A DNA stretch of 48,110 nucleotides from Lichtheimia corymbifera B2541. Taxonomy: Eukaryota > Mucoromycota > Mucoromycetes > Mucorales > Lichtheimiaceae. Positions 12,070-24,039 of this stretch are shown here, in pieces; the stretch's first letter is position 1, and every line of letters begins with the position of its first letter. The stretch spans positions 1 to 48,110 of the forward strand of contig JNEU01001156.1 of the NCBI GenBank assembly GCA_000697475.1, written 5' to 3'. The position numbers and the translations under genes were made by a program. The notes under the pieces were generated by a model that worked only from the letters and a program-made list of their open reading frames with translations, was not told where the DNA came from and made no database searches.

Positions 12070-14186
12070 ATGCACGAACCACAACCGATTGCCATTCAAA
12101 GACGCCATGCAACCGAGACGATCGCCGATGCAACACGTTGCCTTGAACAATCTACCCACCGACGCCTTGTCCTTCTCAACGATCGAGCCACAGCATTAGC
12201 AGCAAGTGCCAAGTTCGAAGCAGCATTGAATGACACGACCACTATGCAAACGATAGCACCTTCTTCAGGGATGGGATACCTGTGTGCAGGTCACGTGCAT
12301 CAGTTACAAGGACGATATCGAGCATGCATTGATGTATGTGATCGTGGACTTGCCGTTGTGCCTTCATCCGATACGTACTACGAGCAACTGGTTGATTTGC
12401 GATCCATGGCAGCAAAGCACAACAACATATGCATCGATTTTATCAAGGACCTTCCTGGGGAAATCATCGAGTTCATGGTGGATAAGCTCTTTACGGATGA
12501 TATAAGGATTCGAATGGATCACCTTTGCCACTATCTCTCAGTATCTCATCTATGGCGTGAAAAGATCTTGCAATTCATACGGCGTTTACATCTTGTCAGT
12601 CAACCTGGCAAGGATTTGGCTGACAGCACTGGATACATCTTGAAGCATACAGCACCCTATACTGACGCATTGTCGGTCGAATACGAAGCGACTTCAGCCT
12701 TCAAGTTATTCGAGCAGTACCAATTTCCATCATTACGGTTTCTGGATTTGGATGAGTAAGTTCATTTATATATATCCCAGTAATTGAATCATCTTCTCAT
12801 TTACATGTGTTTAAAACTAGAATATACTCTGAGGATGATGATACGGCGACCATACTTTCATACTTGATGCCCGTGCAATCGACTGTGACACATTTGGATA
12901 TGAAGATGGAGAATTTGAATTATTCACTTGGAGACATACTCAGCTTATTCCCACACCTTGTTTCATTGACATGTCACGATGTCAACAATGATATCACCAC
13001 GGCATCATCTGAGTGTTATCCCCAATTGAAGGAGCTGAGGTTGTGGACCGAAGAAAGCGGGTTTCAATCGGATGATTTGAAAGCGTTGACACAGCGACTA
13101 CCAGCACTCGAGATATTTTCAGTGAATCCATGCTTGGATACCAGTGCTTTATCGATGATCCAAGACAATTGTCCCAAGCTCAAACTTATTGCTTACAACG
13201 ATTATCGGAATGAGGAAATCTACATGCAGCGTATCACATACAAGGGAGTCAATCACAGATCGGGTGGTGGCATCAACGACTTGCAATCACTCAATGTTAA
13301 CTTTGTGCCCGGCGACACCTTTGATGTGGATATGCTGGACATCATTACATCCATCACGCGTAATAGCCACAGCTTGCAATCCATCTTTTTCTGCTACAAT
13401 TCAACAGTTGATATCAGCGTCTACCTTCCCATCTACGAACATGTCACCCTTAGTCACCTGACCAGCTACAACCACAAGATCAGCAATGATGAACATGTGG
13501 AACTTGCCTTGGCTGTGATTAGACGATCGCCCCATTTACGAGTTATTGAATTGTTCAAAGGACCACGGATTTCGACGGATGATGATGACGATAACAACAG
13601 CCGATATTATGATCTCAATCAAGTATTTGTTGCCATGTCAGGCCTTGCAGACTTGGAGGTTGCCGATATTCGAATCAAAGGCCGTGATGCAGCTATGGGC
13701 GTAAACCATTTTCTTCGATACCACAACAGCATTGATTCCAAACTACACACTTTGTTTGTCCCAAAGCATACCGATTTCACCTTGGATACATTGGAGTTGC
13801 TGACCGGCTTACCACGATTGGAGAACTTGACACTCAGACTACAGACAATAGCAGCATCAGTGGTCAGTGTGGAGGATTTTATTCGTAAGGGTCGCCAATT
13901 ACTGGAATCGTTGGCAAGGAAATGCCCGCTCATACACACGCTCACATTGTACGATTTCCATGGCCATCAACTACTCCCCTTGCGATCCTTTCCTCATCTC
14001 CAATCATTACGCTTAAAGAACAACGATATTGATTATCCGGACTTGGTAGTCTTACTCCAATGCCCCAAACTCGACGCCTTTTACCTAAAGCTACGTGACC
14101 CATACAGGGAGATGGATGCAGAGCTTGATACCTTGTTCGAAGAGAAGATGAAAACGTACCGTAATAGTACCTTAATTAATTACTAA
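12070..14186 (+). CDS. TPR/F-box/LRR protein 1 (683 aa)
   Basis: Probable substrate receptor of an SCF ubiquitin ligase. Exons 12070-12755 and 12821-14186 are joined by a 65-nt phase-2 intron (donor GTAAGT, acceptor AACTAG). Residues ~32-98 form two TPR-like hairpins (KFEAALNDTTTM, then LQGRYRACIDV). An F-box spans ~122-168 (IDFIKDLPGEIIEFM ... YLSVSHLWRE). Everything after ~215 is LRR-like, with repeated LxxLxL patterns and cysteine/histidine at unit ends. Known: Pof3 and Dia2 have the same TPR, F-box, LRR order. The LRR presumably selects targets and the F-box binds Skp1. Its nearest sister by layout is the next gene on the same strand. The ATG chosen follows a TATA box and matches family starts. 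AATAAA at 14207 follows the stop. Target unknown. Confidence 0.85.
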
Positions 14187-14206
14187 ATCGATAACTGTAA
14201 ACCTGT

Positions 14207-14212
14207 AATAAA
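14207..14212 (+). terminator. Poly(A) signal after F-box gene 1
   Basis: AATAAA, 21 bases after the stop codon of the 12.07-kb gene. Confidence 0.5.
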
Positions 14213-14604
14213 TGAAAATGGTGCATTAATGCATCCTAAAAAGCTGCGATTGCTACCTATAGTTTATACATTGACGCAAATTTAAGGAAAGGGTACATAG
14301 AGAGAAAGGCATGCACAAAGCATAAGGACACCCTTGAATTGGGTAATACTCTTAGAAAAGGGATGAATGTAAAAGACATGATGATGGTAGAAAATATCCC
14401 AAACAAGCTCACTCTGAAAAGTCAATCAATTTGGTTTTATCAGGGCTTAGCCCACCCGTGTGTATCACAATGGAAGAGGCTTGCAGGAAGTGTAACCGTT
14501 AACTAGGATGCGTGGATATAGGCGATACAAGGGTAATCTGGAGATGATGATTGATGGACTCGGGATGCTATATGATGTTGATGTTGATATCTCGCAATGC
14601 AATG

Positions 14605-14612
14605 TATAAATA
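14605..14612 (+). promoter_or_regulatory. TATA box of the 14.74-kb F-box gene
   Basis: TATAAATA sits 128 bases before the ATG at 14740, in the ~550-base gap between two same-strand F-box genes. Nothing else in that gap is supported. Confidence 0.5.
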
Positions 14613-14739
14613 GGGGAGGGTGTTAAATATCGAGCGGTTCGGATCACTGGGAGGCTCGTACGACCTTCCTCTTTCTTTATGCTTAATACACTCATCTTGC
14701 CTCTTCTCGCAGTATCATGTTCTCTACCCTACCTTCACC

Positions 14740-16809
14740 ATGACAGCCACTCTCATTACAAATTCCAACTCGTCCTGCCCTCCTGACAACCATGCAGACA
14801 CCATTGCGAGGACAACCCAAGCGCTGGAGGAATTGACCAGCGAGGATCTTGGACATCTCTACAGACGCGCAGTAGCTTTTGTCATGTGTGGCAAGTTTGA
14901 AGCAGCATTCAACGATGCCAGCACCATGGTCTCGCTATCGCCTTCATCAGCTCTTCCGTACCTATGTATGGGTTACGTGTATGCACAACAAGGACGCTAT
15001 GGTGCAGCTATTCACGTGTATGATCAGGGTCTCCAAGCAGTTTCATCCGATGATCAGCAGCAGCAGCTATCCAAAGCACGATCCACAGCACAATCTCATA
15101 ACGACACACGCATCGATTTTATAAAACGCCTTCCAACCCATGATGATGTTTTCAAAAAGATGGTGGAGCATATACTGCCAGAATCCAAGGAGACAACAAT
15201 CCAAACGAACCAGTTGTACGAATACATGAACGTGTCACGTGCATGGAGAGAAAGGCTCCTGCAATGCCTTCCTAAAGATTTACATATTCAACTCGTCGAG
15301 CATCAAGTTGGACTTGCAAAGATGGATTATTTACTTGAACATGCAGCAGCAGTATCACGCATCATCGCATTGACTGTCACGTGTGTCGTTACTCATCCCC
15401 AATCGCTATTACCAAGCATCAGCCGTTTCTCATCACTTCGATCTTTGTGCATTGAAAAGTAGGTATGGTGCTCATGTATCCACGTCATCACTAACATATG
15501 GGGCAATAGGATGGCTCACGATGCACCTCGTCCTGTGTTGGCTTTGTTATCCCCATTGGCATCGACGTTGGAACATTTGGATGTGCGTAGTGATGACCAT
15601 GATCATTTCTCGCTTGGTGATATCCTCAGCACTTTTCCACAGCTTACTTGGTTACGTTGTCATGGCAACATCGGTGATATCTCGTCAGCACCTAGTCTCT
15701 GCCTCAAGCTCAAGACGCTCCTTTTCTGGATGCCCGACAATGTCCTTGATTACAAACACGTTATGGATCTTACAGCACGACTCCCGCAATTGACGCAATT
15801 GGCTATTCATCCTTGCACAGATACACGTGCTTTGACAAGCATTTACGAGCATTGTCCTCATCTCAAGGTCCTTTATTACAACAGCATCAACCACGCAAGC
15901 AACATTTCGAATGTTGGATTGGAATCATATCAGCAAGAGGATGATATTGAATCATTACACCTTGGATGCCAATCAGAGGAAAAAGCAATGCGTGTGGATA
16001 TACAGGATCTTGTTTCCTTCCTGAACCGCCATCATCACAGCCTCCGACATCTGGATTTTTGCTACTTGTTGACGGATGCATCCATTATCAGCTTTGGCAG
16101 CGTGGTACCTGGTGACGATGAGGGAGCATTATTCGAGTCATTAAGGAGTTATTCGCAGACGGTGTACAGCGATGAGGATTTGCTGGCGTTGAGATGGCTT
16201 GCAAAACGATCACCCCATTTGAAAAAGATCATGCTACAAGAAGAGGAGGATGAGGATGAAGGTATAACTCCAAGGTACGATCTGGGACCTTTATTCGATG
16301 ATTTGGCATGCCTTGATGAATTGGAGCATCTCCGAGTGGACGTTGGATGTCAAAGTACCAGCAATAGTGCTTGTCGTTGTCTGCAACATCACAGCAACAT
16401 CGATTCTCACTTGCATACACTGGAGTTTCCAAGGAATTTCCGTATCGGCGTAGGGGCGTCAGACTTCCTAGGATCTTTACCACGATTGGAACGTTTATCA
16501 ATGCACGTTTACGACGCGTATAACCTGCTTGGTCTTCAAGAAGGATGTTCACGACTAAGGCATCTTACCGTATACTCTGGTTTCGACTTGATTGGTATCA
16601 AGATGGCTTTCAACCTAGCCTCTTTGACCCATCTCAGAACACTTTGCATCTGGGCTAAATGTTTCGAGTACGCGCTTTTGCCTTGCTTTAAGAGTCTCCA
16701 CCAGCTACAAGAATTGACCATTTATCGACAAGATAGTGAAGACCATATCGATCCGGCGTATTTAGAAATGTTACCTTTTCCAGTACGGGTTTTAGAGTAT
16801 GGAATATAA
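14740..16809 (+). CDS. TPR/F-box/LRR protein 2 (672 aa)
   Basis: Second Pof3/Dia2-like SCF receptor, tandem to the previous gene. Exons 14740-15458 and 15510-16809 are joined by a 51-nt phase-2 intron (donor GTAGGT, CTAAC branch site, acceptor CAATAG). TPR-like residues ~38-102 (GKFEAAFNDAS, QQGRYGAAIHVYDQGL). The F-box at ~125-175 begins IDFIKRLP and ends NVSRAWRERLL, with a short charged insert. The LRR tail starts near residue 235 and runs to the C-terminus (for example STLEHLDVRS, FPQLTWLRCHG, LPRLERLSMHV). Intron phase and place match gene 1, supporting a local tandem duplication. No broken frame. Substrate unknown. Confidence 0.85.
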
Positions 16810-17378
16810 TAAAAAAGTGGGGTGTTGCGTCCACCATCATCTGCATTTCCTAGATCATTAGCTTATTGCTATACGTACTATTTGTGTCACAATGAAATAA
16901 GATAAGGCCAGCTTTAACATGCAGCATTGTTCATAGGCTGACAATCAAGATGTTCAACATGGGTTATTAAGGGGCTCTTTTCACTCTGTTGAGTCACCAT
17001 TTGTATATACCGGAACCCCATTCCGATACGGCCGTATCCCATTTATGCACGAAAACAATGCATGCTGATACCATTGGACTTTATCGTTGGGCCGTGATGC
17101 TGTCAAGTTAATACCATAGATCAATGAAGACCACCAAGGGATTCATGCCAGTAGTAGTTCAGCATTCAATAATCATCAGGTGTTGCGATCATCTTGCATC
17201 CACAATGTGGGCAATTTGGTGCTGAGCAATTGATCAGGCTTGTGGGATGAAAGTGGTACAAGGCTTTTCAGTATACACATTTCTCTCTCTTAAATCACTT
17301 TCTATGATATCCAGGCCAGTGTGATGACCAGAAAGAACAACAACTCACATTCCTCAACAATCAGGTGGATCACTTTAA
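16810..17378. other. Intergenic, no supported gene
   Basis: No open frame of note. The tail just before the relic at 17379 may itself be decayed F-box gene sequence, but I cannot align it by eye. Confidence 0.5.
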
Positions 17379-17580
17379 TAGCAGCAAGTACCAAGCTAGG
17401 AAAATGATTGGATGCAACGGCAACTACATATGAGGCAGAAAATGGCAGCCGTTTCATCAGGCATGGTGTGCATATACATCAGCTACAAGGATGATATGGG
17501 ATATCATCAGGTGCTTTCAGCTCCTCTACTCAGCAAAAGCTGGTTGCTTTCCGATCCACAGCAGCGAAGCATAAAATTGC
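17379..17580 (+). pseudogene. Relic of a TPR/F-box gene
   Basis: The nucleotide sequence aligns with the TPR-coding part of gene 1 (about 12195-12425). Shared patches in order: AGCAGCAAGT.CCAAG, TTCTTCAGG.ATGG, CATCAG.TACAAGGA, then CTGGTTG, CGATCCA and GCAGC.AAGCA. Both ends of the TPR region are present, but the middle is shortened and frameshifted, with stops in every frame. No F-box or LRR follows. A dead fragment, probably of a third tandem copy. Confidence 0.65.
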
Positions 17581-17929
17581 TGCATGCTGTGACTCAAATC
17601 CTGACGACCTCTTTTTATTCTCGCAACCTCCACTCTCCCTTTCACCACAATCAGACAGCAGCCAATCTCTGCAACGAAACCACCTGTTCTTATGAACGCT
17701 TCTCTACATTCAACAACACTCATCGCTCAACACCGTCTTGCTGTCAACATTAAGCAACCCATCGCGTACTTCGAACGCCAACACCAACGCAACCGAACCA
17801 CGGCAATGAATGTTTATTCTTTATCTGAAGCAGCATACGTGGTTATCAGTACGTCGTTTTAAGCTTGTCAAGCCTTCAGCTATTATGGCAAGGACGTTGG
17901 TTGCTCGTGCCAGTCAAAGGTGGATACGG

Positions 17930-19570
17930 CTCTATTGGGCGTAGTGAAGGGTAACTATCATCACCCGGGGAGTAATCAATGAGAATCTTTTTTTTTTTCG
18001 CTAAATGACCATTTCCAAGGACGCGTCTTTTGAACAACAGACCACATCTCTCACCTTATGTGCACAGCTTCATCTATGATATCACCAAATACAACGTTGA
18101 GAAAAGCAATACGACAAATGCATTGGGTAAGGATGAAGAGATCGTCCGGGATGGATGAACAAGGTGTTGAATGTGATTCTTACTTTCAAAGGGATGGCTT
18201 CATCTATGGGAAGGGGACCCGAAGGGAAGGATTTATGGATGCCTCTAAACACGACATCAACATCTTCTCAAGCTGCACCACGCGATCCCAAACGAACAAC
18301 GGCAATATTCTACCGACATAGCAGCAGCCAAACACCATATCAGTCAGAGCTTCGACCGCCATTGCATATTGCTGGAATGCTGAAAGAGCGTCATATAAAA
18401 GTGGAGATACTCAGCCGTTCGGCATGTCGACTATGGGGTTACAAGACATGACCGCATCCATGTATCTTGGTTGTCAGCTGGTTATTGGAGCAATTCAAGC
18501 GGATATGGATGAGGAGAACTCTTTGGGATGGATGCCATCAAGGACATTGGAGAAGAGTTTGGCAACGACAATGACTGGCTGAATGCATGATGGAGGGCAA
18601 CAATGACACTACAAGCAAGGAAATGATGACGACGTATTCTATCCAAGCATCACCATTGCCCAGGCATGCTCATATCATCAGCCGGAATTATAGGCGTGAT
18701 TCCCTACCGCGCACCATCTATCGATCAATAATCCATCCAATCTTTCAGCTGGTTTATCCTGCACACTCGAACGGCGACAGTAAGGAGATCAGGATCATGT
18801 CTCTGGCTTTACAAGGTTGATCGTTGTTACTTGAAGACAAAGTCGCGGTGATGTTCCTGATTGGGCACCGATACAAAAGAGGTCTTTGATGAAGCTCCCG
18901 TTTATCAAGGTAAAATGTGGACTTGGTCATACATTGGCAAGAAAAAGCATTATCTCACTCAGCATACTCTTCTAGCTCGGCTGGCGCATTTGGAGTGACA
19001 TGGATCCTATAACGACCACCCATTACTGAACACAACATATTACAATCGGATCTACAAGGAAAACATGATGATACATTTATGATCACCATCAATGGCTACA
19101 ACTGTTGGGATTCAAGGATCGTTATGGGCTGCTACGTTACATAATGATGGCTCCGGAACTACTGCTGCTGGATTGGATGAGAAGGACTTTGATGATGGGC
19201 TACGACTACATTTACCGTATGGTGATTACCAACCACGCATATACCAGATATCATGGATGATGTGAACGACTCTTTTTACGATTACATTTACCAGCCTTAT
19301 GATGGACGTCGGCAATGACCCAATAGCGAATAGATTATGGACACAGTGACATACATTAGATAACACCGTAGACATCAGCGTTTTCTTGCTTAATGAATAT
19401 TCTTCTGCATCTTCACCTATCATGCTTGATAATGTTGCTTTTGGAATGGTTATGATTTTTCGCTGTACAGTAGTTGATTATATGAAGGGCGGGAACACGA
19501 GACTTCGACGATTGCAGCATTGTTGGATTGAGAGAGATAGGATGGATAACGAAGATCAAGATGATTGGAA
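17930..19570 (+). pseudogene. Orphan copy of the HET-downstream tract
   Basis: Unrecognised. It matches the sequence after HET A between about 18640 and 18970 (TTATAGGCGTGATT, CAGCTGGTTTATC, GAGATCAGGATCAT, TATCAAGGTAAAA) and again near 19440-19520 (weak). One reading frame near 18350-18590 is long and protein-like, with AYCWNAERASYKSGD and LGCQLVIGAIQADMDEEN. A second patch (DIAAAKHHISQ) matches IATAKHHVTQ near 24140. No HET gene precedes it, so either the HET part was lost or the tract can move alone. Frames are broken. Confidence 0.45.
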
Positions 19571-19754
19571 TCAGTAATAATACTGTCATGTACGTGGGGA
19601 ATCTGGTCTTGTGTGGGCATGCTTATGCCATCCAGGCATATGTCGCATTATGGATGATGAACGTAGCCTGTGGCGTTTTTATGCGATGCATACTGTTACT
19701 GGATTTAAAATAAAACCTTATTTCTTGTAACGCCAGGTTGTGATATGTGCATCC

Positions 19755-20084
19755 CATATTATAAACTCGGAACACGGTACCACATCCGAAGTTTGAAATG
19801 CAAGCTTTTGGTCAACACTTCCACTTGGTAGGTATATTGGTCCTAACTATTAGTTGAATTTTCACGAATCACTTGTAATTCTACATAGCTTCCACGGCGA
19901 TCTTGATGGTTTAATGAAGATCAAGGTACCTCGGCATTTGCTCATACATGGAAATACCCTTTATACAGTTCAGGGGCACTGATTGGCATGTTGGATGTGA
20001 CACAACATATTGTGCGTCAACATTATGAATAACACCACACCGCCATTTCACCTTTCATACATCTTTTCTCTCTCAATTTTTGAC
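19755..20084 (+). promoter_or_regulatory. Conserved upstream block of HET copy C
   Basis: This is the counterpart of 1690-2011 upstream of copy A, with the same ordered patches: ATATTATAAACTC, TTGGTCAA, CATAGCTTCCA, CGGCATTTGCTCATACATGG, GACACAACAT. The TATTATAAA element is about 325 bases before the ATG. Confidence 0.6.
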
Positions 20085-21435
20085 ATGACATGCGGTACTG
20101 AGGACGACAACGACCCTTACAAAGTATGCACTCTCTTAAGACTCTCAAATTTAAAATTTGGTATTCACGGGTTTTTGCTTAGATCAATATAAACTTGGAG
20201 GATGACGAAGATGGCAAACGAAAAAGGTTTTTTGAAAAAGGACTCAAGGCACTCTTGGACGACAAGTATTTTTTGCTCCTCTACGTGCCTGAAAATGGAG
20301 GCCGAATGCAAGTCGTACGACCTGCCAATGATTCATACCATCGCAAACGCATGATCAAAAGGGTTAATGAAGCAAAACGCATCCCGTCTTTTTATTACGC
20401 GTTATCACACCTTTGGGGACTCAAGGAAGACAATCGGTACCTCTGGAATGAAATTGGCGATTACGTGGATGACGAAGAAGGACAGCCAATGAAGCCAGTT
20501 TCGATGCGACCTGAAAAACGTGAACCATTGCTGCAACTCCTCAAAGACCATCCTGATAGCTATTGGTGGATTGACGTTTTATGTGCACGTACCGATACAC
20601 CCTTGGATATTATGGGCGACATTTATTCATGTTGCCTTGAATGCATTGCCATGATCGATTGCGAGGCAACTCTGATACGAAACATTCTCACAACGTCGGA
20701 TGCGGTCGTGGAACTCCAGAAATCATGTCATAAATCACCGGGGAAATTGCCAACATACCCGAAGGAATTATATCAAACCAAAGGCCCGCAGCTAATTGAA
20801 CTCATGTACACATTCAGCCAATGTGAATGGTGGCAACGTGTATGGACCTGGCAGGAGATGGCTTTACCTATGGGTGAAGTGAGGTTTATGGCTGAAACAG
20901 ACATTTATCGACTCGAAACCAACACAATCACTATGACTGAATTACTTGGATTTCGACCTGTGCTAGAGACTTACTATACATCACGGCCTAATATACCATA
21001 CGGTACGTTCCACAGGATGTTTATTGGTATTGACGTGTGTGTACGCTGCTCACCAGCTGACCAGAATATAGCGGGCTTGTGACACTCAGGGAAGTTCGTG
21101 GAAGACTCAATGACATGAACTCTGCTAGGAGAGTCAACTTCTACGGTGCTACTGGGCCGGGATTCTATTCTGCAATATTGTCATTGTGTGAATCCAAGCG
21201 ACGATGTTATGATCCATGTGATTATGTTTATGGTATACTGGGAGCGGCGCAGATAAAAATACCAAGGATGTCCGATCCCAATGCAGTTTGGCGCCATTTC
21301 CTGTCAAAGCTGGACGAGATATGGCCGCTTGACAATAGAAGAAGATGGCTCGATTGCGTAGGTGGGTTCGATTTACAAGAATATGAAAATATTGGTAAAG
21401 TATACAAGAGTCTATTTTTCTACTATACATATTAA
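20085..21435 (+). CDS. HET-domain protein, copy C (409 aa, three exons)
   Basis: Intact HET-like protein. Exons 20085-20123, 20183-21002 and 21065-21435 form one frame. Donors are GTATGC and GTACGT, acceptors GCTTAG and ACCAG; intron 1 is phase 0 and intron 2 phase 1, as in copies A and B. The HET motifs SHLWG (~88-92), YWWIDVLCA (~140-148), GDIYSCCLECI and EWWQRVWTWQE are present, and exon 3 keeps CYDPCDYVYGILG. Of the three copies this and A are functional-looking. Divergence from A is concentrated between the third motif and EWW, and at the C-terminal end. Role inferred from the family: self/non-self recognition or cell-death signalling. No transmembrane segment or extra domain is seen. 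Confidence 0.8.
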
Positions 21436-21469
21436 ATAAGGAATGACCATTATCGCCATTATAAACAAT

Positions 21470-22050
21470 GACTGATGATTCTTTGTACTCTGATGACATG
21501 TGTAACACGCTGTTGGTAAAAATTGGCAAGATGGCAGTGTTCATTTCGGAGCCTCTCTCTTTCAGGTACCCTCTTTACCCTCAAAGTGGACAACGGTTTT
21601 CTCAACTATCACTTCTATTCCAGCATGATACAACTCACGGGTACCAATGCCACACATCCATTACGATTCAGCAAGAGTCAATGAAGAAAACCAACCACAG
21701 TATTCTTGCTCGACATTACGAGGCTGTTGATCTTCAGCAACTGGCTTGCAAGAGCCTTTATTTCCTGACGTTGTACTGCAACACGTTGACGATGATATCC
21801 AGCGACATTATTCATTGAACCACACCCATCATCTGTTCATCTTACTTCAGCACTGCCAAAGCGTTCGTGTACTTGTGGATCCTTTACCAAGGTGAGAGCG
21901 TGATGGCATATAATAATCATGACAACTTTCTCACGTAGTTATGGTGTAGTTCAATGTTTTGGCCCATGCTTTTCAAGTTTGGATGCAGCAAACTCGTTAG
22001 TCGTTACACTTTGGATCTTAGGATATTCAGGTAACCGTTGAATGTGGTGG
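21470..22050 (+). pseudogene. Decayed unrecognised gene tract after HET C
   Basis: Aligns with the tracts after HET A and B (GACATGTGTAACACGCTGTT, GTGTTCATTTCG, GATTCAGCAA, TACTGCAACA). Copies B and C share a readable peptide, MCNTLL(M/V)KIGK(A/M)AVFIS, that copy A has lost through indels. One 116-codon frame survives here (21468-21818), so a short product is possible, but nothing identifies it. Confidence 0.4.
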
Positions 22051-22104
22051 AATATGATGAAGAGAAAAGAGATAATTGACATGGGCTATCTTGTAGTGAG
22101 TCTC

Positions 22105-22320
22105 CACAACACGACAACATTGATTCCAGCAATTTCCATTGCCAACGGTCTCTTTGGTCTCAAGTTACCTGAGCAACTTGTCTTAACAGCCTTTTTTACG
22201 TGAACAGCAGATAGCCATCATATAGAAGCAGCTTTATTTACGTGTAGCAACTTGTATGAATACAGACGACTTGTTATGGATATTGGTTTGACATTACATG
22301 TGGGGTGGAAGGAATTGGAT
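22105..22320 (+). repeat. Inverted dispersed repeat, copy 2
   Basis: Partner of 9905-10160 in the opposite orientation, with an identical 44-base core at 22186-22229. It directly follows the decayed tract of the HET C unit. Confidence 0.75.
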
Positions 22321-22516
22321 CTATTGACCGGGCTGGTTGCATTGATCCATTTGGAACCTGATGATCAGCTTATACGGTGGCCATATCAGTTATCAATTGC
22401 GTCATAATACAAGCAATATCATCCTTGTTGAGCTGGTGATAGAAAAGGCGCTAGCAAGTCATTGACCTACGGTAGCCTGAGGTGGAAAGGAGGCATATCA
22501 GCAGCAATGGCTATGG

Positions 22517-22538
22517 TGGATGGATGGATGGATGGATG
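22517..22538 (+). repeat. (TGGA)5 microsatellite
   Basis: Five TGGA repeats in non-coding sequence. The surrounding 22.3-22.9 kb shows no supported gene. Confidence 0.8.
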
Positions 22539-23005
22539 CAATCAACTGCAGTGATGGAAATCCTGAGATGTTGCTTTGGTTACATACTTGGGATGTTGTC
22601 AGCAGGAACGGTGGATCACATGGTTACGGCTGAGGATGACGGTGCCATTGATGAAGGCACTGGAATATGCTCGAACCAAGGCACGCAGTAATGATGGATT
22701 AAAAATGTTAATGATGCGCAGGCAATGGTAAGATTATGCAATAGTTATATAGTAGAGATGAATAAATGATTTGAGCTGACTGTTATACCTTCATCTGGGG
22801 GGAAGGGTTTGCTTACGATCTTCATTTGGAAAAGACAAGGGATTGCCCATTGTGGATAGAACTTGTGTAAGGCGTCATTATGTAATGCGCCAACATTTTG
22901 GGTGATAGGCTGGGTTGACAGAGCATCCTCCCTCCTTTCTTTCTTCCAACTTTTCACACACACATACATACTGTCTCAGTCGAACAACACACGTGTTTTA
23001 TTTGT

Positions 23006-23551
23006 ATGCCAACATATGTGTTAAAACGAGCGAAAGCAGCCAACTACAGTCATCGCCTTGTCTCATGCTCCATTGCCACGTTGACGAATTTCAGCAGCTC
23101 GTGTTCGGCAGCTCAACGTGACATGTCCACTTGGTTTTCGCCACGATTGATTCCAAGAGAGGGTCTTCACACGGTGATTCCCAATGGCGATTCAAAACAC
23201 CTTGACGACATTACAGCTTTCAATATGCTTGTCATTAGCTGGTGAGTGAAGCTCTGCTCTTGCATGATATTGGAAACACGTGCTTACTGTTCCAGCTATG
23301 CAGCTATCCTATGTCTGCTCCGGGACATCCTTATGTCATCCGCAGAAATCACCTTACAAGCCGCTGCTGGATTTGTGTATCAGCTGTTGATTTCCCATCA
23401 CTTTGACTCAGTACCCCCAGGATCCTTGACCACTTTATCAGTTCGATCCATCATGTCAACAATTTCCACGCCCGCTCTCATATGCGCAAGCCTGTTGACA
23501 CCGACACTATCATACGCCCTTTCTTTCTATTTGTATTCATATCATCATTGA
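23006..23551 (+). CDS. Possible two-exon hypothetical protein (163 aa)
   Basis: Not recognised. An open frame from ATG 23006 to 23241 joins 23296-23551 through a 54-nt phase-2 intron with good signals (donor G|GTGAGT, TTAC-type branch, acceptor TTCCAG), keeping one frame. Residues ~80-163 are hydrophobic, with segments such as YAAILCLLRDILM and a C-terminal run rich in L, S and Y that could be a membrane anchor. Against it: other frames in exon 2 are also open, no homologous copy in the window supports it, and the region lies inside the decayed HET C unit. Could be a chance splice model or a remnant of an inserted element. Confidence 0.3.
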
Positions 23552-24039
23552 CCTTTGGTAAGTCTCAAAGAGGATGGTGTTCATGTGATTCCCGAAATGA
23601 GGGTACTCACGATGCATTCATCTATTATGTAGCTCACTTCATTGCTTTATCACACTTGGTGTGCTCATTGATGCCTAATGGCACTTGGTTGTGTTCCTTG
23701 ATGGAGCTTTGTGGTAGGTAAAACTATCATTTATAGTATAAGGATGCCTAGTCTGATAGGAATTTGGGACCCCTTTCTAGGTGATACACATACATGCAAC
23801 ATCGTTGCTCATCATTATCCAGCATCACAGCCACTCTTTATGCATTCTCAATAACCTGACGCGTCCTACGCATTGTTCATCTATCCAACTCAGCATCGTT
23901 GATTATAAAGATCGGATTGGATTACTGCTATGCAAGACGATTCATATCTTGAACCATGGGTATTTGCAGGTATGTGAAAGGAGGTGGGATTGGTATGTTG
24001 AGGAAAGGATGATGGTTGACATGTTGTTTGTTTAGGGGA

